64,000 bases of DNA from an uncultured Bacteroidales bacterium (GCA_937892255.1 CALAUL010000070.1:1-64000), one strand, 5' to 3'; shown: positions 1 through 8,702, counted from the stretch's first letter. Notes: generated from the sequence alone by a model not told the origin. A program made the numbers and translations.

Positions 1-42
1 AATAATCCAGATAAATATTGTGATTGTGAAGTGAAATTTTAA
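1..42 (+). CDS. possible C-terminal end of an upstream gene cut by the window edge
   Basis: Frame 1 is open from the first base and stops at a TAA at positions 40-42, giving 13 residues that include a CDC motif. It may be the tail of a gene lying upstream of the window. Too little is present to test coding character or name a family, and chance is a fair alternative. Confidence 0.22.
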   Translation, partial: NNPDKYCDCEVKF

Positions 43-58
43 TACGTATAGTTTTTAT

Positions 59-169
59 ATGTGCATTGGATTCTGCTTGAACAAATTCGATGTTCTCAAC
101 TGGCAACCAACGCCCGAAGAAATAGAAAAATATAAAACCCCAGTCAGACTGATAGAAAAGAACCGATAA
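59..169 (+). CDS. small 36-residue open frame overlapping the next gene
   Basis: An ATG at 59 opens a 36-codon frame whose TAA stop (167-169) shares its last base with the ATG of the beta-barrel gene at 169. Such a one-base overlap is typical of translational coupling. The predicted peptide is hydrophilic, with a PTPEEIEKYK stretch, and has no signal peptide or membrane segment. It could be a real small protein, a leader peptide that couples translation, or the tail of a frame-disrupted upstream gene. I do not recognise it. Confidence 0.3.
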   Translation: MCIGFCLNKFDVLNWQPTPEEIEKYKTPVRLIEKNR

Positions 170-1887
170 TGAAACGAGTTGTAGCGATAGTTATTTCCCT
201 AATAGTTGTTATTTCCTCCTCCGCCCAAGACATTGAACAGCTCACCAAAGCCGACCCTGTGGCATGGAGTGGCGGGCTAACGTGGAGCAACATCTTCGCG
301 TGGCCAAAGGACAGCGTGAAACAAGTGCCAACATTTTCATACTATATCTCGGGTAGCCTCAACACCACAATCTTTGGCGTGGTCAGTGTGCCAATAAACT
401 TCGCATACACCAACAACGAGCTAAGCTCAACAATCACATATCCATTCAACCGCTTTTCGCTCACGCCATCGTACAAGTGGGTGAAACTGCACATCGGCTA
501 CTCGCAGATGACATTCTCGCCCTACACCATGGCGGGGCACGATTTTCTTGGCGGAGGTGTGGAACTTACGCCAGACGAGATGCCGTGGCAGTTCTCGGCA
601 TTCTTTGGGCGACTCAACAAGGCAGTGCCGCGCGACAGCATCAACACCGAGCCAATCTACAAACGCATGGGCGGTGGCATTATGGGCGGATACAAAGGCG
701 AACGGTGGTCGCTGATGGCTAATGTCTCCATGTGCAAAGACGATGCAAACTCGCTCTCCTTTGCCGAGGGCATCGATACCACATACATAGCACCGCAGAG
801 CAACCTCGTAGGCAGCATATCGGCGGTTCTAAAGCCATTCGAGCGAACGACAATTGAAGGCGAATATGCCATAAGTATAATCAACGCCAACTGCAAAGCC
901 GACTCGCTCGGGCATACAAGCGGATTCTTTGAGGAGAATACCGACATATCGCGCCATACAGCTGGCAAAGTATCCATAAGTCAGGCGTTTGAAATAGGCA
1001 GTATCGGCGCTACCTACGAGCGTGTGTCGCCATTCTACAAGTCGTTTGCGTCGTACTACAACACAAACAACTTCGAGAACATAACAGCCGATTTCGCCAT
1101 AGACATAGCGCAGAAGGTGAGCCTGAGCACCAACGTAGGTTGGCAGCGCGACAACCTCAACAATCAGGAGGTCAACACCAACTCGCAGCTCATCTACTCG
1201 GTGAACGTCAATGCTACACCAAACGAAAAATGGTCGTTTGGCGGCTCTGTGTCGAACGTGCAGTCGTACGTACATATAAAAGACATCTTGGAGCAAGTGA
1301 CGCAGACCACGCAATATCAGAACCTTGATACGCTGAGTTTCACGGAGCTCAACTTCAGCGCATCGGGCAACGTCAATTACCGCTTTGGCGACAAGGAGCG
1401 ACTTGTGCAGAGCATAAGCAGCAGCTATACATACCAGAAAGCATCGCACGAGCAGGAGAACAGTCAGAGGTTTGTAAGTAACCGCTTGCATAATATAAAT
1501 GCCAACTATCAGGCTTCGCACACGCCCACGAAAGTGACGGGCTCGTTTGGCGCCAACTACAACATCAACAAGACACCCGAGACGGAGAGCAACGTGCTGA
1601 CGCTGATAGTTTCGGCAGGTGCGCCGATAGTCAAGCAGGTGCGAACGAACCTCTCGGTTAACTACAGCCAAGTAGATTCGGAGACGGATTATCGCATTGT
1701 AAATACACGATTGTCGCTGTCGTATTCGTTCCTGAAATACCATTCGCTCAATTGCAGCCTCACGGCGCTCAACAGCAGTGCAAACAATGGTGGCACGCAG
1801 TACACAGCGAACATTACTTATAACTTGTCGCTCGGCTACAGCATAAAACGTAAGGCGGCAAGAAATGAAAAGGAAACAGAGATATGA
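169..1887 (+). CDS. predicted outer-membrane beta-barrel protein
   Basis: A 572-residue protein with a clear N-terminal signal peptide (MKRVVAIVISLIVVISSSAQ, cleavage likely after about residue 19). The rest has alternating polar and hydrophobic residues, many aromatic residues and repeated strand-turn patterns typical of a large outer-membrane barrel, with Gly-rich segments around residues 120-180. There is no plug domain or TonB box. The next gene, for a secreted fibronectin-III-like protein, overlaps it by 4 nt (ATGA), so the pair is almost certainly co-translated and probably works together. Inference: a T9SS-era surface or export accessory, since similar barrel plus Fn3 pairs occur in Bacteroidota. 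The exact role is unknown. Codon choice is GC-richer (ggc, cgc, tcg) than in leuS downstream. Confidence 0.75.
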   Translation: MKRVVAIVISLIVVISSSAQDIEQLTKADPVAWSGGLTWSNIFAWPKDSVKQVPTFSYYISGSLNTTIFGVVSVPINFAYTNNELSSTITYPFNRFSLTPSYKWVKLHIGYSQMTFSPYTMAGHDFLGGGVELTPDEMPWQFSAFFGRLNKAVPRDSINTEPIYKRMGGGIMGGYKGERWSLMANVSMCKDDANSLSFAEGIDTTYIAPQSNLVGSISAVLKPFERTTIEGEYAISIINANCKADSLGHTSGFFEENTDISRHTAGKVSISQAFEIGSIGATYERVSPFYKSFASYYNTNNFENITADFAIDIAQKVSLSTNVGWQRDNLNNQEVNTNSQLIYSVNVNATPNEKWSFGGSVSNVQSYVHIKDILEQVTQTTQYQNLDTLSFTELNFSASGNVNYRFGDKERLVQSISSSYTYQKASHEQENSQRFVSNRLHNINANYQASHTPTKVTGSFGANYNINKTPETESNVLTLIVSAGAPIVKQVRTNLSVNYSQVDSETDYRIVNTRLSLSYSFLKYHSLNCSLTALNSSANNGGTQYTANITYNLSLGYSIKRKAARNEKETEI

Positions 1888-3902
1888 GACATACGATAAT
1901 TATAATTACGGCGTTGCTGATGCTTGCAACCACGGCATCGGCACAGAGATATGAGACCAAGATGCAAGGCTGTGTAGGTGACGGAAAGATAGACCTGCGC
2001 TGGGCTCCTGCCGATTACGACACGTGGCAAGCGGGCATAAAGAAGGGCTACGTCGTTGAACGTTATACTATTATGCGCAGTGGCGAGATATTGTCGCCCG
2101 ACGACATAGCAAAGGAGCATAAAGTGCTTGGTCTAGCGTTCTTGCCTGCGCCATTGGAGGACTGGGAACCATATTCGGAGGAGAAATATGCGGCCATAGC
2201 AGCCGAGTGTATTTATGGTGAAGATGAGAACGTCGGTGTGCTCTCGCCCAAGGCAGCATATCAGATACACCAACGCAAGCAGCAGAAATTCTCGTTCGCG
2301 CTCTATTCTGCAGACATGAGCGTGGACGTAGCTTGGCTGTCGGGTTTGTCGTATACCGATAAGGCAATTAGCAAGGACGAGAAATATCTATATAAGGTCT
2401 ACGTTAATGACACCATTGCGCAAGATACGGCCATGGTGTTCCTCAACGCAGCCACGCCAACTCCGATGCATCGTATCCCTAAGCCGACCATAAAGTGGGG
2501 CAACAAGACGGCTGACATATCTGTTGACCTCGGCATACTCAGAGGTGCCTACACGTCGTACTTCATCGAGCGCTCGACAGATGGCGGCAAGACCTTCGTG
2601 CAACTCTCCGATGCTCCGACCATAAATATTGCGCAAACAGACACAAAGAATACAACGCTGTTTAGGCGCGATACTTTGCCCGATAATAACACACAGATAA
2701 TTTATCGAGTATTTGGCACTGACTGCTTCGGGCGCAAGAGTGAACCAGCTATTGCCGATGAAGGCCATGGAGCTATGCCGCTCACCGTGATGCCATATAT
2801 AACACATTGCGAGGCTGTGGACAACAACAGAATAGAGATAGAATGGGCGTTCCCCGACAGCCTAAACAATTCAGCTGAGGGCTTCAGAGTGTATAGACAG
2901 AGCGGACCGAAGAGCCGACTGAAGAAGATATTCGATGGCAGTGACCCTAAGCAGAGAAGTTTTGTGGACCGAATGCCGGGTATCACCAACTACTACAAGG
3001 TGTCGGTCTACAACACGGAGCGCGAGAACCTCATGCCGACAGTCAGCTATGCTGCGCTTGTGGATAGTTTCCCGCCTATAGCTCCCGTTGCTCTTGAAGG
3101 CGAAATTGATACCACTGGTATAGCTACCATCAGATGGAAGGCGAACAACGAAAGCGACCTCGCTGGCTATAGAGTCTACACTGCCAACACGAAGGACGAT
3201 AATGAGTATTCGCTCCTTACCACCTCCATGCTGACCGACACCGTATTTAGGCACAAAGTCAACCTGAATACCCTCACGCATGAGATATTCTATCAAGTGC
3301 GAGCCATCGACAAGCGCGACAACCATTCAGCTCCATCAAAAATACTTGTACTTATGCGCCCGGACACCATTGCGCCCGTCGCACCTGTGATGAAGCCAAT
3401 TGAGCAGAAACGCGGACGACCTTCGCTTCAATGGGTGTGCAGCAGTAGCGACGACATAGCGCGTCACTATCTGCTTCGTAAAGAGCCAAAAGCCGAGCAG
3501 TATGACACCATAGCCGTCTTTGCCGACGTTCAGAATACGTATGACGACAAGACGGCGGCTAACGGTCAGGACTATATATACGCCATAGTAGCGCAAGACC
3601 GCTCGGGCAATAGTTCGCGTCTCTCATCGGCCTACTACCACACCGATGAAGTGGCCACAGAGAAGGTGAAGATAAAGAGCCGCATCGACAACGACGGCAA
3701 CCACGTGTCGTGGATCGTAGATGGCAATCGCGGCATAGCGGAATACATAGTCTTCCGCGCAGTGAACGACGACAATCTGCGCATCGTGGCAAGGACGACG
3801 GAGTGCACCTATCTCGATGCCGACGCCAAGGTGAACAATAAGTATACCTACGCCATAAAGATTGTGTATGCCGACGGCACGGAGTCGGGCGTGTATAAGT
3901 AG
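1884..3902 (+). CDS. secreted fibronectin type III-like repeat protein
   Basis: A 672-residue protein whose ATG overlaps the TGA of the upstream barrel gene. It has a signal peptide (hydrophobic core at about residues 4-18, cleavage near TASA-Q). From about residue 200 there are roughly five repeats of about 95 residues with fibronectin III hallmarks: a W in the first strand (IKWGN, IEWAF, IRWKA, LQWVC, VSWIV), then YR/YV strands, then a late Y-x-V/I-x-A strand (YKVSVYN, YQVRAID, YIYAIVAQD). No C-terminal T9SS sorting domain is evident, because the chain ends inside a repeat. It is likely periplasmic or surface-exposed and associated with the barrel protein encoded just before it. The Fn3 assignment is by pattern; the function is unknown. 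Confidence 0.75.
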   Translation: MRHTIIIITALLMLATTASAQRYETKMQGCVGDGKIDLRWAPADYDTWQAGIKKGYVVERYTIMRSGEILSPDDIAKEHKVLGLAFLPAPLEDWEPYSEEKYAAIAAECIYGEDENVGVLSPKAAYQIHQRKQQKFSFALYSADMSVDVAWLSGLSYTDKAISKDEKYLYKVYVNDTIAQDTAMVFLNAATPTPMHRIPKPTIKWGNKTADISVDLGILRGAYTSYFIERSTDGGKTFVQLSDAPTINIAQTDTKNTTLFRRDTLPDNNTQIIYRVFGTDCFGRKSEPAIADEGHGAMPLTVMPYITHCEAVDNNRIEIEWAFPDSLNNSAEGFRVYRQSGPKSRLKKIFDGSDPKQRSFVDRMPGITNYYKVSVYNTERENLMPTVSYAALVDSFPPIAPVALEGEIDTTGIATIRWKANNESDLAGYRVYTANTKDDNEYSLLTTSMLTDTVFRHKVNLNTLTHEIFYQVRAIDKRDNHSAPSKILVLMRPDTIAPVAPVMKPIEQKRGRPSLQWVCSSSDDIARHYLLRKEPKAEQYDTIAVFADVQNTYDDKTAANGQDYIYAIVAQDRSGNSSRLSSAYYHTDEVATEKVKIKSRIDNDGNHVSWIVDGNRGIAEYIVFRAVNDDNLRIVARTTECTYLDADAKVNNKYTYAIKIVYADGTESGVYK

Positions 3903-4637
3903 GTATTCGTCGAGATATAGTTTCTACTGTGTCACGACCTCGTCACAACTATGCTTTTACTATGTTGCAACTGTGCTCCGATTGTGTAACAACTGAGTTA
4001 TGATTGTGTCACGATTGAATATCGGTTGAGCACTATTGCGTACTAATTGTGATTCAATTGAGGTTTGTCCAGTATTTGCTGACCACTATTGGAGAGCGTT
4101 GTGATATTAACTGTGCAAAGTCAATATATGTCATAAGAAGTCTCGTTTAAACTCCAATAAATATGGTAGAGACCGTATTTTGGCTCAATAACTATTAATT
4201 TGGGTATATTGAATAAAGTACTTATTGTTTTCGCGCTCGATGGTTACGAAGCTCGAGTTTCGTCTTATGTTGTCTTTGATTTTGTTGTCCGCTAAACAAT
4301 CTACTAACGCATTTCCCACTTGCATACTATCCACACCAACACCTTGCGCTCGCATTCACCTTTGCGCAAGGCAGGAACCTTGATCTTCAATCGACCTTTC
4401 TCCTATTTGGCAGATTGAACAAGTTTCCTCTGCGCTTGCTTAATCGAAGGCTAGCTCTTTGCTCGGATGTAGGCACAGCCTACGCCTAATTGGAGATATG
4501 GTATTGTAATGTAAAAAAAAAGGACAAAAAGATATATGCTGTGTTAGAAGAAAGCTTATTTGCAGGTTTTTATTTGGATGAATATTTTCTCAATTTTATA
4601 ATATTGAAATTTTAAGGTGCTTGTTGCTCTTCTCATT
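3903..4637. other. gene-free stretch between the Fn3 gene and leuS
   Basis: There is no convincing gene here. The first 140 bases hold a degenerate 11-bp tandem repeat, listed separately. The section at about 4240-4490 is richer in G+C and contains short open stretches on the minus strand (for example about 4304-4402) with protein-like composition but several stops, so it may be a decayed gene. The section at 4500-4637 is AT-rich, with an A9 run at about 4513-4521, and shows no promoter I can support. Confidence 0.5.
3926..4068. repeat. degenerate 11-bp tandem repeat, about 13 units
   Basis: Cutting the sequence every 11 bases from 3926 gives units such as ACTGTGTCACG, ACTATGTTGCA, ACTGTGCTCCG, ATTGTGTAACA, ACTGAGTTATG and ATTGTGTCACG. 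The AYTGTG start is retained in most units while the second half varies. After about 4035 the register slips by one base and the repeat fades. It begins about 24 nt past the stop codon of the Fn3 gene. The period matches the cleaner array at 25866-26008, and the unit ACTGTGCTCCG resembles that array's GTAGCTCCGWT. Confidence 0.6.
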
Positions 4638-4671
4638 AAGCCAACATTTGTTATAGTGTTGGCTTTTTTTT
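4638..4671 (+). terminator. intrinsic terminator-like hairpin upstream of leuS
   Basis: A perfect 9-bp inverted repeat, AAGCCAACA (4638-4646) and TGTTGGCTT (4657-4665), with a 10-nt loop, runs directly into a T tract (4664-4670). On the plus strand this is a textbook Rho-independent terminator. No gene ends within 700 bases upstream, so it would stop read-through from the Fn3 operon or an unrecognised short RNA. It overlaps the leuS promoter. Confidence 0.65.
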
Positions 4672-4679
4672 ATTTTTGC
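4647..4679 (+). promoter_or_regulatory. leuS promoter of the Bacteroides type
   Basis: TTTG at 4647-4650 (-33 element), a 20-nt spacer, and TATTTTTGC at 4671-4679 give a full match to the TTTG / TAnnTTTGY consensus of the Bacteroidota primary sigma factor. Transcription would start near 4685, about 35 nt before the leuS ATG. The -33 element lies in the loop of the terminator hairpin and the -7 element begins at the end of its T tract. Confidence 0.75.
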
Positions 4680-4719
4680 AATTGCTTATTGTTTACGTAA
4701 ATATAAGAAAACAGAATAT

Positions 4720-7515
4720 ATGGAATACAATTTCAAAGACATTGAATCTCGTTGGAAACAATATTGGATCGAAAACAATGTCTATAAGGTCAATGTAGAC
4801 AAATCACGTCCTAAGTATTATGTGCTTGATATGTTCCCATATCCTTCGGGTGCGGGATTACATGTGGGTCATCCTCTTGGATATATTGCTTCGGATATTT
4901 TCTCTCGCTATAAGCGTCAAAAGGGTTTTAATGTGCTTCACCCAATGGGTTATGATGCATATGGTTTGCCAGCTGAGCAATATGCTATTCAGACAGGGCA
5001 ACACCCAGCTATAACGACTGAGGCAAATATCAATCGCTATCGTGAACAACTTGATAAGATAGGTTTCTGTTACGATTGGAGTCGAGAGGTGCGCACTTGT
5101 GAACCAGGGTATTATAAGTGGACACAATGGGCTTTCACTAAGATGTTCGCTCATTACTACGATAATGACAAGTGCAAGGCTATGCCTATAGAAAACCTTG
5201 TAGCTCGTTTTGAAGCTAATGGTTCTGAAGGTGTCAATGCTGCATGTTCTGAGGAACTTGTCTTTACAGCTGATGAGTGGAAAAGCAAGAGTGATGTTGA
5301 GAAACAAGAGGTGCTCATGAACTATCGTATAGCTTATCTCGGTAATACGATGGTAAACTGGTGTCCTAAGTTGGGTACTGTTCTTGCTAATGATGAGGTT
5401 GTAGATGGTGTTTCGGAGCGAGGTGGTTATCCTGTGGTGCAGAAGGTTATGAAGCAGTGGTGCTTACGTGTTTCGGCGTATGCACAGCGCTTGCTTGATG
5501 GTCTTGATACACTCGATTGGACGGATTCGATAAAAGAGACTCAGCGCAATTGGATAGGTCGTTCGGAGGGTGCTGAGATGAACTTCAAGATAAAAGGTAC
5601 TGACGAACAGTTTACTATCTTTACTACTCGTGCAGATACTGTTTTCGGTGTTACATTCATGGTGCTTGCTCCAGAGAGTGAGCTTGTAGCTAAGTTGACT
5701 ACAGCAGAGCAGAAGGCAGAAGTAGATGCTTATCTTGAGGCAACAAAGAAACGCACTGAGAGAGAGCGTATAGCAGACCGCAGAGTGACAGGTGTCTTCT
5801 CTGGCTCGTATGCTGTGAATCCGTTGACAGGAGAGGATATACCTGTTTGGATATCGGATTATGTACTTGCAGGTTATGGAACGGGTGCTATTATGGCTGT
5901 GCCTGCTCATGATAGTCGTGACTATGCTTTTGCTAAAGCATTTGGACTTGAGATACGTCCTGTCGTAGAGGGTTGTGATGTGTCGGAGGAGAGCTTTGAT
6001 GCTAAAGAGGGTATTGTCTGCAATTCGCCTATGCCAGGAAAAGAGGCTGTTGGTGGATTGGTGCTCAACGGATTGACTATTAAGGAGTCTATAGCTAAGA
6101 CAAAGGAGTTTGTCACTAAGATGGGTATAGGAAAGGTGAAGGTCAACTTCCGTCTTCGTGATGCTATATTCTCACGACAGAGATATTGGGGAGAGCCATT
6201 CCCTGTCTATTATAAAGATGGAATGCCTCAGATGCTTTCGGAGGATAAGTTGCCATTGGAATTGCCTGAGATAGATAAGTTCTTGCCTACGGAGACAGGT
6301 GAGCCACCTCTCGGACGTGCAAAGAATTGGGCTACTGCAGAGGGTTATCCTTTGGAACTGAATACAATGCCTGGTTTCGCTGGTTCGAGTGCGTACTACT
6401 TACGCTATATGGACCCATGTAATGACAAAGCTCTTGTGTCGCGTGAGGCTAATGAGTATTGGGAGAATGTTGACTTATATGTAGGTGGTACCGAACATGC
6501 AACGGGACACTTGATATACTCACGTTTTTGGAATAAGTTCTTGTATGATTTAGGAGAGACTGTAAAAGATGAGCCATTTAAGAAGTTGGTTAATCAGGGT
6601 ATGATACAAGGAAGGAGTAACTTCGTATATCGTATCAAAGACACCAATACATTCGTCTCATTGGGCTTGAAAGATAGCTATGATGTCACTCCGCTTCATG
6701 TCGATGTGAATATTGTGTCAAATGATATACTTGACATAGAGACATTCAAGGCATGGAGACCGGAATTTGCTACTGCGGAGTTCGTTCTTGAAGATGGCAA
6801 GTATGTCTGTGGTTGGGCAGTAGAGAAGATGTCGAAGTCTATGTTCAATGTGGTCAATCCTGATATGATAGTCGACAAATATGGTGCAGATACACTACGT
6901 ATGTATGAGATGTTCCTTGGTCCTATCGAGTTATCTAAGCCATGGGATACCAATGGAATAGATGGTGTACATAAGTTCTTGCGTCGTTTGTGGAGACTCT
7001 TCACTATGGGTGCTGATGGTGCGTTTGCTATCTCGGAGGAGAAAGCAGATGCTAAGGAACTCAAAGCTTTGCATAGTGCGATAAAGAAGATTTCGTCTGA
7101 TATCGAACGTTTCTCGTTCAATACATGTATCAGTCAGTTTATGATATTGCTCAATGAGCTTTCGGATATGAAGTGCAACAAACGAGAGGTATTGGAGCCT
7201 GTTGTTGCGTTGCTCTCGCCGTTTGCTCCACATATAGCAGAGGAACTCTGGCATGCTTTGGGTCATTCGGCAACTGTATGTGATGCAGAGTGGCCAAAGT
7301 GCAATGAGGCATATCTTGTTGAGAGTGCTTTCACTTATCCAGTGTCGTTCAATGGCAAAACACGTTTCATGCTTGAGTTGCCAGCTGATATGCCTGTGAA
7401 AGAGATTGAGGCTACTGTCTTGGCGCACGAAAACTCACAGAAATACCTTGATGGTAAGACGGTGAAAAAGGTTATCATTGTGCCAAAGAAAATTGTAAAT
7501 ATTGTCGTTGGATAA
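4720..7515 (+). CDS. leuS: leucine--tRNA ligase
   Basis: A cytoplasmic class I aminoacyl-tRNA synthetase that charges tRNA-Leu with leucine. At 931 residues it has the usual length for Bacteroidota LeuS. The HIGH motif appears as HVGH at residues 48-51 inside PYPSGAGLHVGHPLGY, and the KMSKS loop as KMSKS at residues 703-707. The CP1 editing domain lies between them, with a Thr-rich TTRADTVFG motif and GTGAIMAVPAHDSRDY near residues 385-405. The C-terminal anticodon-binding and LeuRS-specific domains are complete. The gene has its own promoter and terminator and is not in an operon. Codons favour T-ending forms (ggt, gct, cgt), as expected for a well-expressed gene. Confidence 0.98.
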   Translation: MEYNFKDIESRWKQYWIENNVYKVNVDKSRPKYYVLDMFPYPSGAGLHVGHPLGYIASDIFSRYKRQKGFNVLHPMGYDAYGLPAEQYAIQTGQHPAITTEANINRYREQLDKIGFCYDWSREVRTCEPGYYKWTQWAFTKMFAHYYDNDKCKAMPIENLVARFEANGSEGVNAACSEELVFTADEWKSKSDVEKQEVLMNYRIAYLGNTMVNWCPKLGTVLANDEVVDGVSERGGYPVVQKVMKQWCLRVSAYAQRLLDGLDTLDWTDSIKETQRNWIGRSEGAEMNFKIKGTDEQFTIFTTRADTVFGVTFMVLAPESELVAKLTTAEQKAEVDAYLEATKKRTERERIADRRVTGVFSGSYAVNPLTGEDIPVWISDYVLAGYGTGAIMAVPAHDSRDYAFAKAFGLEIRPVVEGCDVSEESFDAKEGIVCNSPMPGKEAVGGLVLNGLTIKESIAKTKEFVTKMGIGKVKVNFRLRDAIFSRQRYWGEPFPVYYKDGMPQMLSEDKLPLELPEIDKFLPTETGEPPLGRAKNWATAEGYPLELNTMPGFAGSSAYYLRYMDPCNDKALVSREANEYWENVDLYVGGTEHATGHLIYSRFWNKFLYDLGETVKDEPFKKLVNQGMIQGRSNFVYRIKDTNTFVSLGLKDSYDVTPLHVDVNIVSNDILDIETFKAWRPEFATAEFVLEDGKYVCGWAVEKMSKSMFNVVNPDMIVDKYGADTLRMYEMFLGPIELSKPWDTNGIDGVHKFLRRLWRLFTMGADGAFAISEEKADAKELKALHSAIKKISSDIERFSFNTCISQFMILLNELSDMKCNKREVLEPVVALLSPFAPHIAEELWHALGHSATVCDAEWPKCNEAYLVESAFTYPVSFNGKTRFMLELPADMPVKEIEATVLAHENSQKYLDGKTVKKVIIVPKKIVNIVVG

Positions 7516-7539
7516 GTCATATACAATAGAATATGTTGT

Positions 7540-7571
7540 GGCGGGAGATAATGTCTCTCGCCGTTTTTTTT
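7540..7571 (+). terminator. leuS intrinsic terminator
   Basis: GGCGGGAGA (7540-7548) pairs with TCTCTCGCC (7554-7562), nine base pairs including one G-T wobble, with a 5-nt loop, followed by a run of eight T (7564-7571). It starts 24 nt after the leuS stop codon. Confidence 0.9.
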
Positions 7572-7603
7572 AAAAGATGCGGTTCCCGAAGTCCATTTAA
7601 ACG

Positions 7604-7649
7604 CTAAACGAACGACCTTAGAATGATGTTCAAAAGGTCGTTCGTTTAG
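7604..7649. repeat. 16-bp perfect inverted repeat in the leuS 3' intergenic region
   Basis: CTAAACGAACGACCTT (7604-7619) is the exact reverse complement of 7634-7649, with a 14-nt loop. It has no following T tract on either strand and lies between two separate terminators, so termination is not its obvious job. It could be a small repeat element, a protein-binding site or an RNA processing hairpin. Confidence 0.6.
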
Positions 7650-7770
7650 GGGTTCATAATGATACCTCATTTTGATAATGTGTATTGTATTTTGGGGAAA
7701 TAGAGAAATTGTTCGAGGTTTAATTTTTTCTATAGATTTGGAGAAACCTGCAAACGATGTCGCAGATAAA

Positions 7771-7813
7771 AATAGAGTCACCAACCTTTTTGGGGGGAAA
7801 TGGTGACTCTATT
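7771..7813 (-). terminator. terminator of the 8.6-7.8 kb minus-strand gene
   Basis: AATAGAGTCACCA (7771-7783) and its exact complement at 7801-7813 form a 13-bp stem with a 17-nt loop. Read on the minus strand, the stem is followed by TTTTTA. It starts 19 nt beyond the stop codon of the minus-strand gene ending at 7833. Confidence 0.8.
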
Positions 7814-7832
7814 GTTATTATTACGAAATCAA

Positions 7833-8621
7833 TTACTTCTTCATGAACTCTGTTTGAGTGTTGTCGTAGTTGAGGTAATAACGACCTTTTGTCAAACTTG
7901 AAATGTTGATGTTAGAGCCATAGCCTTTGAAAACTATGCCACCGTATTGGTCGTAAATCTCGTACATTGTGTCGGCCGAGAAACTGATTGCGCTATCTGA
8001 GGCTTTGTATGTAACAGCACCTCCAGGAACTAAGCAGATAGCTTCTTTAGAGTAAACCGATATCTTTTTGTTGTCGGTCTGGCGAACACGGAACTTGTTT
8101 GCTCCGCTGTGGGTGCGTACTTTTACTTCGTAAGAGTTTGGTTTGTTTTTACCTTTACCCTTAATCTCGCCAACCTTTACCCACTTGTTCCATCTGAATT
8201 GTTCTATGATGAACGGAATAGAACCTGTCTCGCCTGTTGTAGAGAATGTCAAAACGCCATTCTTGACAGCTATGCTCTGAAATTTGGCAGGCTTCTTGAC
8301 TTTCAATGCGTTGGCGTTGAGTACCATTGGCATACAATCGTCTTTGTATTTGATGGTTACCACCACTTCGTCGCCAATTGTAAAACCATAGCTTGTAAGG
8401 TCAATTTCGAATGCGCTAGAGTTTATCTCGTCGGTTGTTATCATGCCGTTTACCGTTACCTCGTAAGCACAAAATCCCACTCCCGATGGGGCAAACGGGT
8501 TTCTGACATAGATGTTTTCCCCTTGATAGGTTCCCTTTACTTCTATTTCTTCAGCCGACATTGACACCGGAGATACGAGCAATCCGAGCATCGCTGCGAC
8601 TATTCCAAGAACTTTTTTCAT
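7833..8621 (-). CDS. secreted protein with a T9SS type A-like C-terminal domain
   Basis: I place the start at the ATG at 8619-8621, which begins a normal signal peptide (MKKVLGIVAAMLGLLVSPVSMSA) and has GAGGAAG just upstream. An ATG eight codons earlier (8645) is possible but would add a non-canonical leader. The mature part of about 240 residues is beta-rich with no catalytic motif I recognise. The last 45 residues (YEIYDQYGGIVFKGYG, then NINISSLTKGRYYLNY, then TEFMKK) follow the T9SS type A sorting-domain pattern: Y-D-x-x-G-x-x-V, a Ser-Leu-x-x-G-x-Y strand and a Lys-rich end. This would direct export through SprA. It lies 81 nt downstream of ispG on the same strand and may be co-transcribed. 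The substrate or role is unknown. Confidence 0.75.
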   Translation of the reverse strand: MKKVLGIVAAMLGLLVSPVSMSAEEIEVKGTYQGENIYVRNPFAPSGVGFCAYEVTVNGMITTDEINSSAFEIDLTSYGFTIGDEVVVTIKYKDDCMPMVLNANALKVKKPAKFQSIAVKNGVLTFSTTGETGSIPFIIEQFRWNKWVKVGEIKGKGKNKPNSYEVKVRTHSGANKFRVRQTDNKKISVYSKEAICLVPGGAVTYKASDSAISFSADTMYEIYDQYGGIVFKGYGSNINISSLTKGRYYLNYDNTQTEFMKK

Positions 8622-8702
8622 ACACTTCCTCGTTTTAAGCAACAATATTAGCGAAAGTAGTTGTATTTACAAAATAAAAGATAGAAAATTTGATGTTGAC
8701 CT

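Noticed and set aside
829..1743. 304-codon frame on the minus strand inside the beta-barrel gene
   Set aside because: It is antisense to a gene with a clear signal peptide and barrel pattern. The codon bias of the real gene explains the open antisense frame.
4304..4402. Short minus-strand open stretch (about 32 codons) with protein-like composition
   Set aside because: It is bounded by stops on both sides, has no start codon in good context, and adjacent frames are broken. At most it is a relic of a lost gene.
4500..4720. T-box or other amino-acid-sensing leader upstream of leuS
   Set aside because: A terminator hairpin is present, but it lies before the best promoter, not between promoter and gene. 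There is no T-box sequence, and T-boxes are not typical of this phylum.
7335..7784. 149-codon minus-strand frame across the end of leuS
   Set aside because: It crosses the leuS terminator, the 16-bp inverted repeat and the leuS coding end, and has no protein-like domain.
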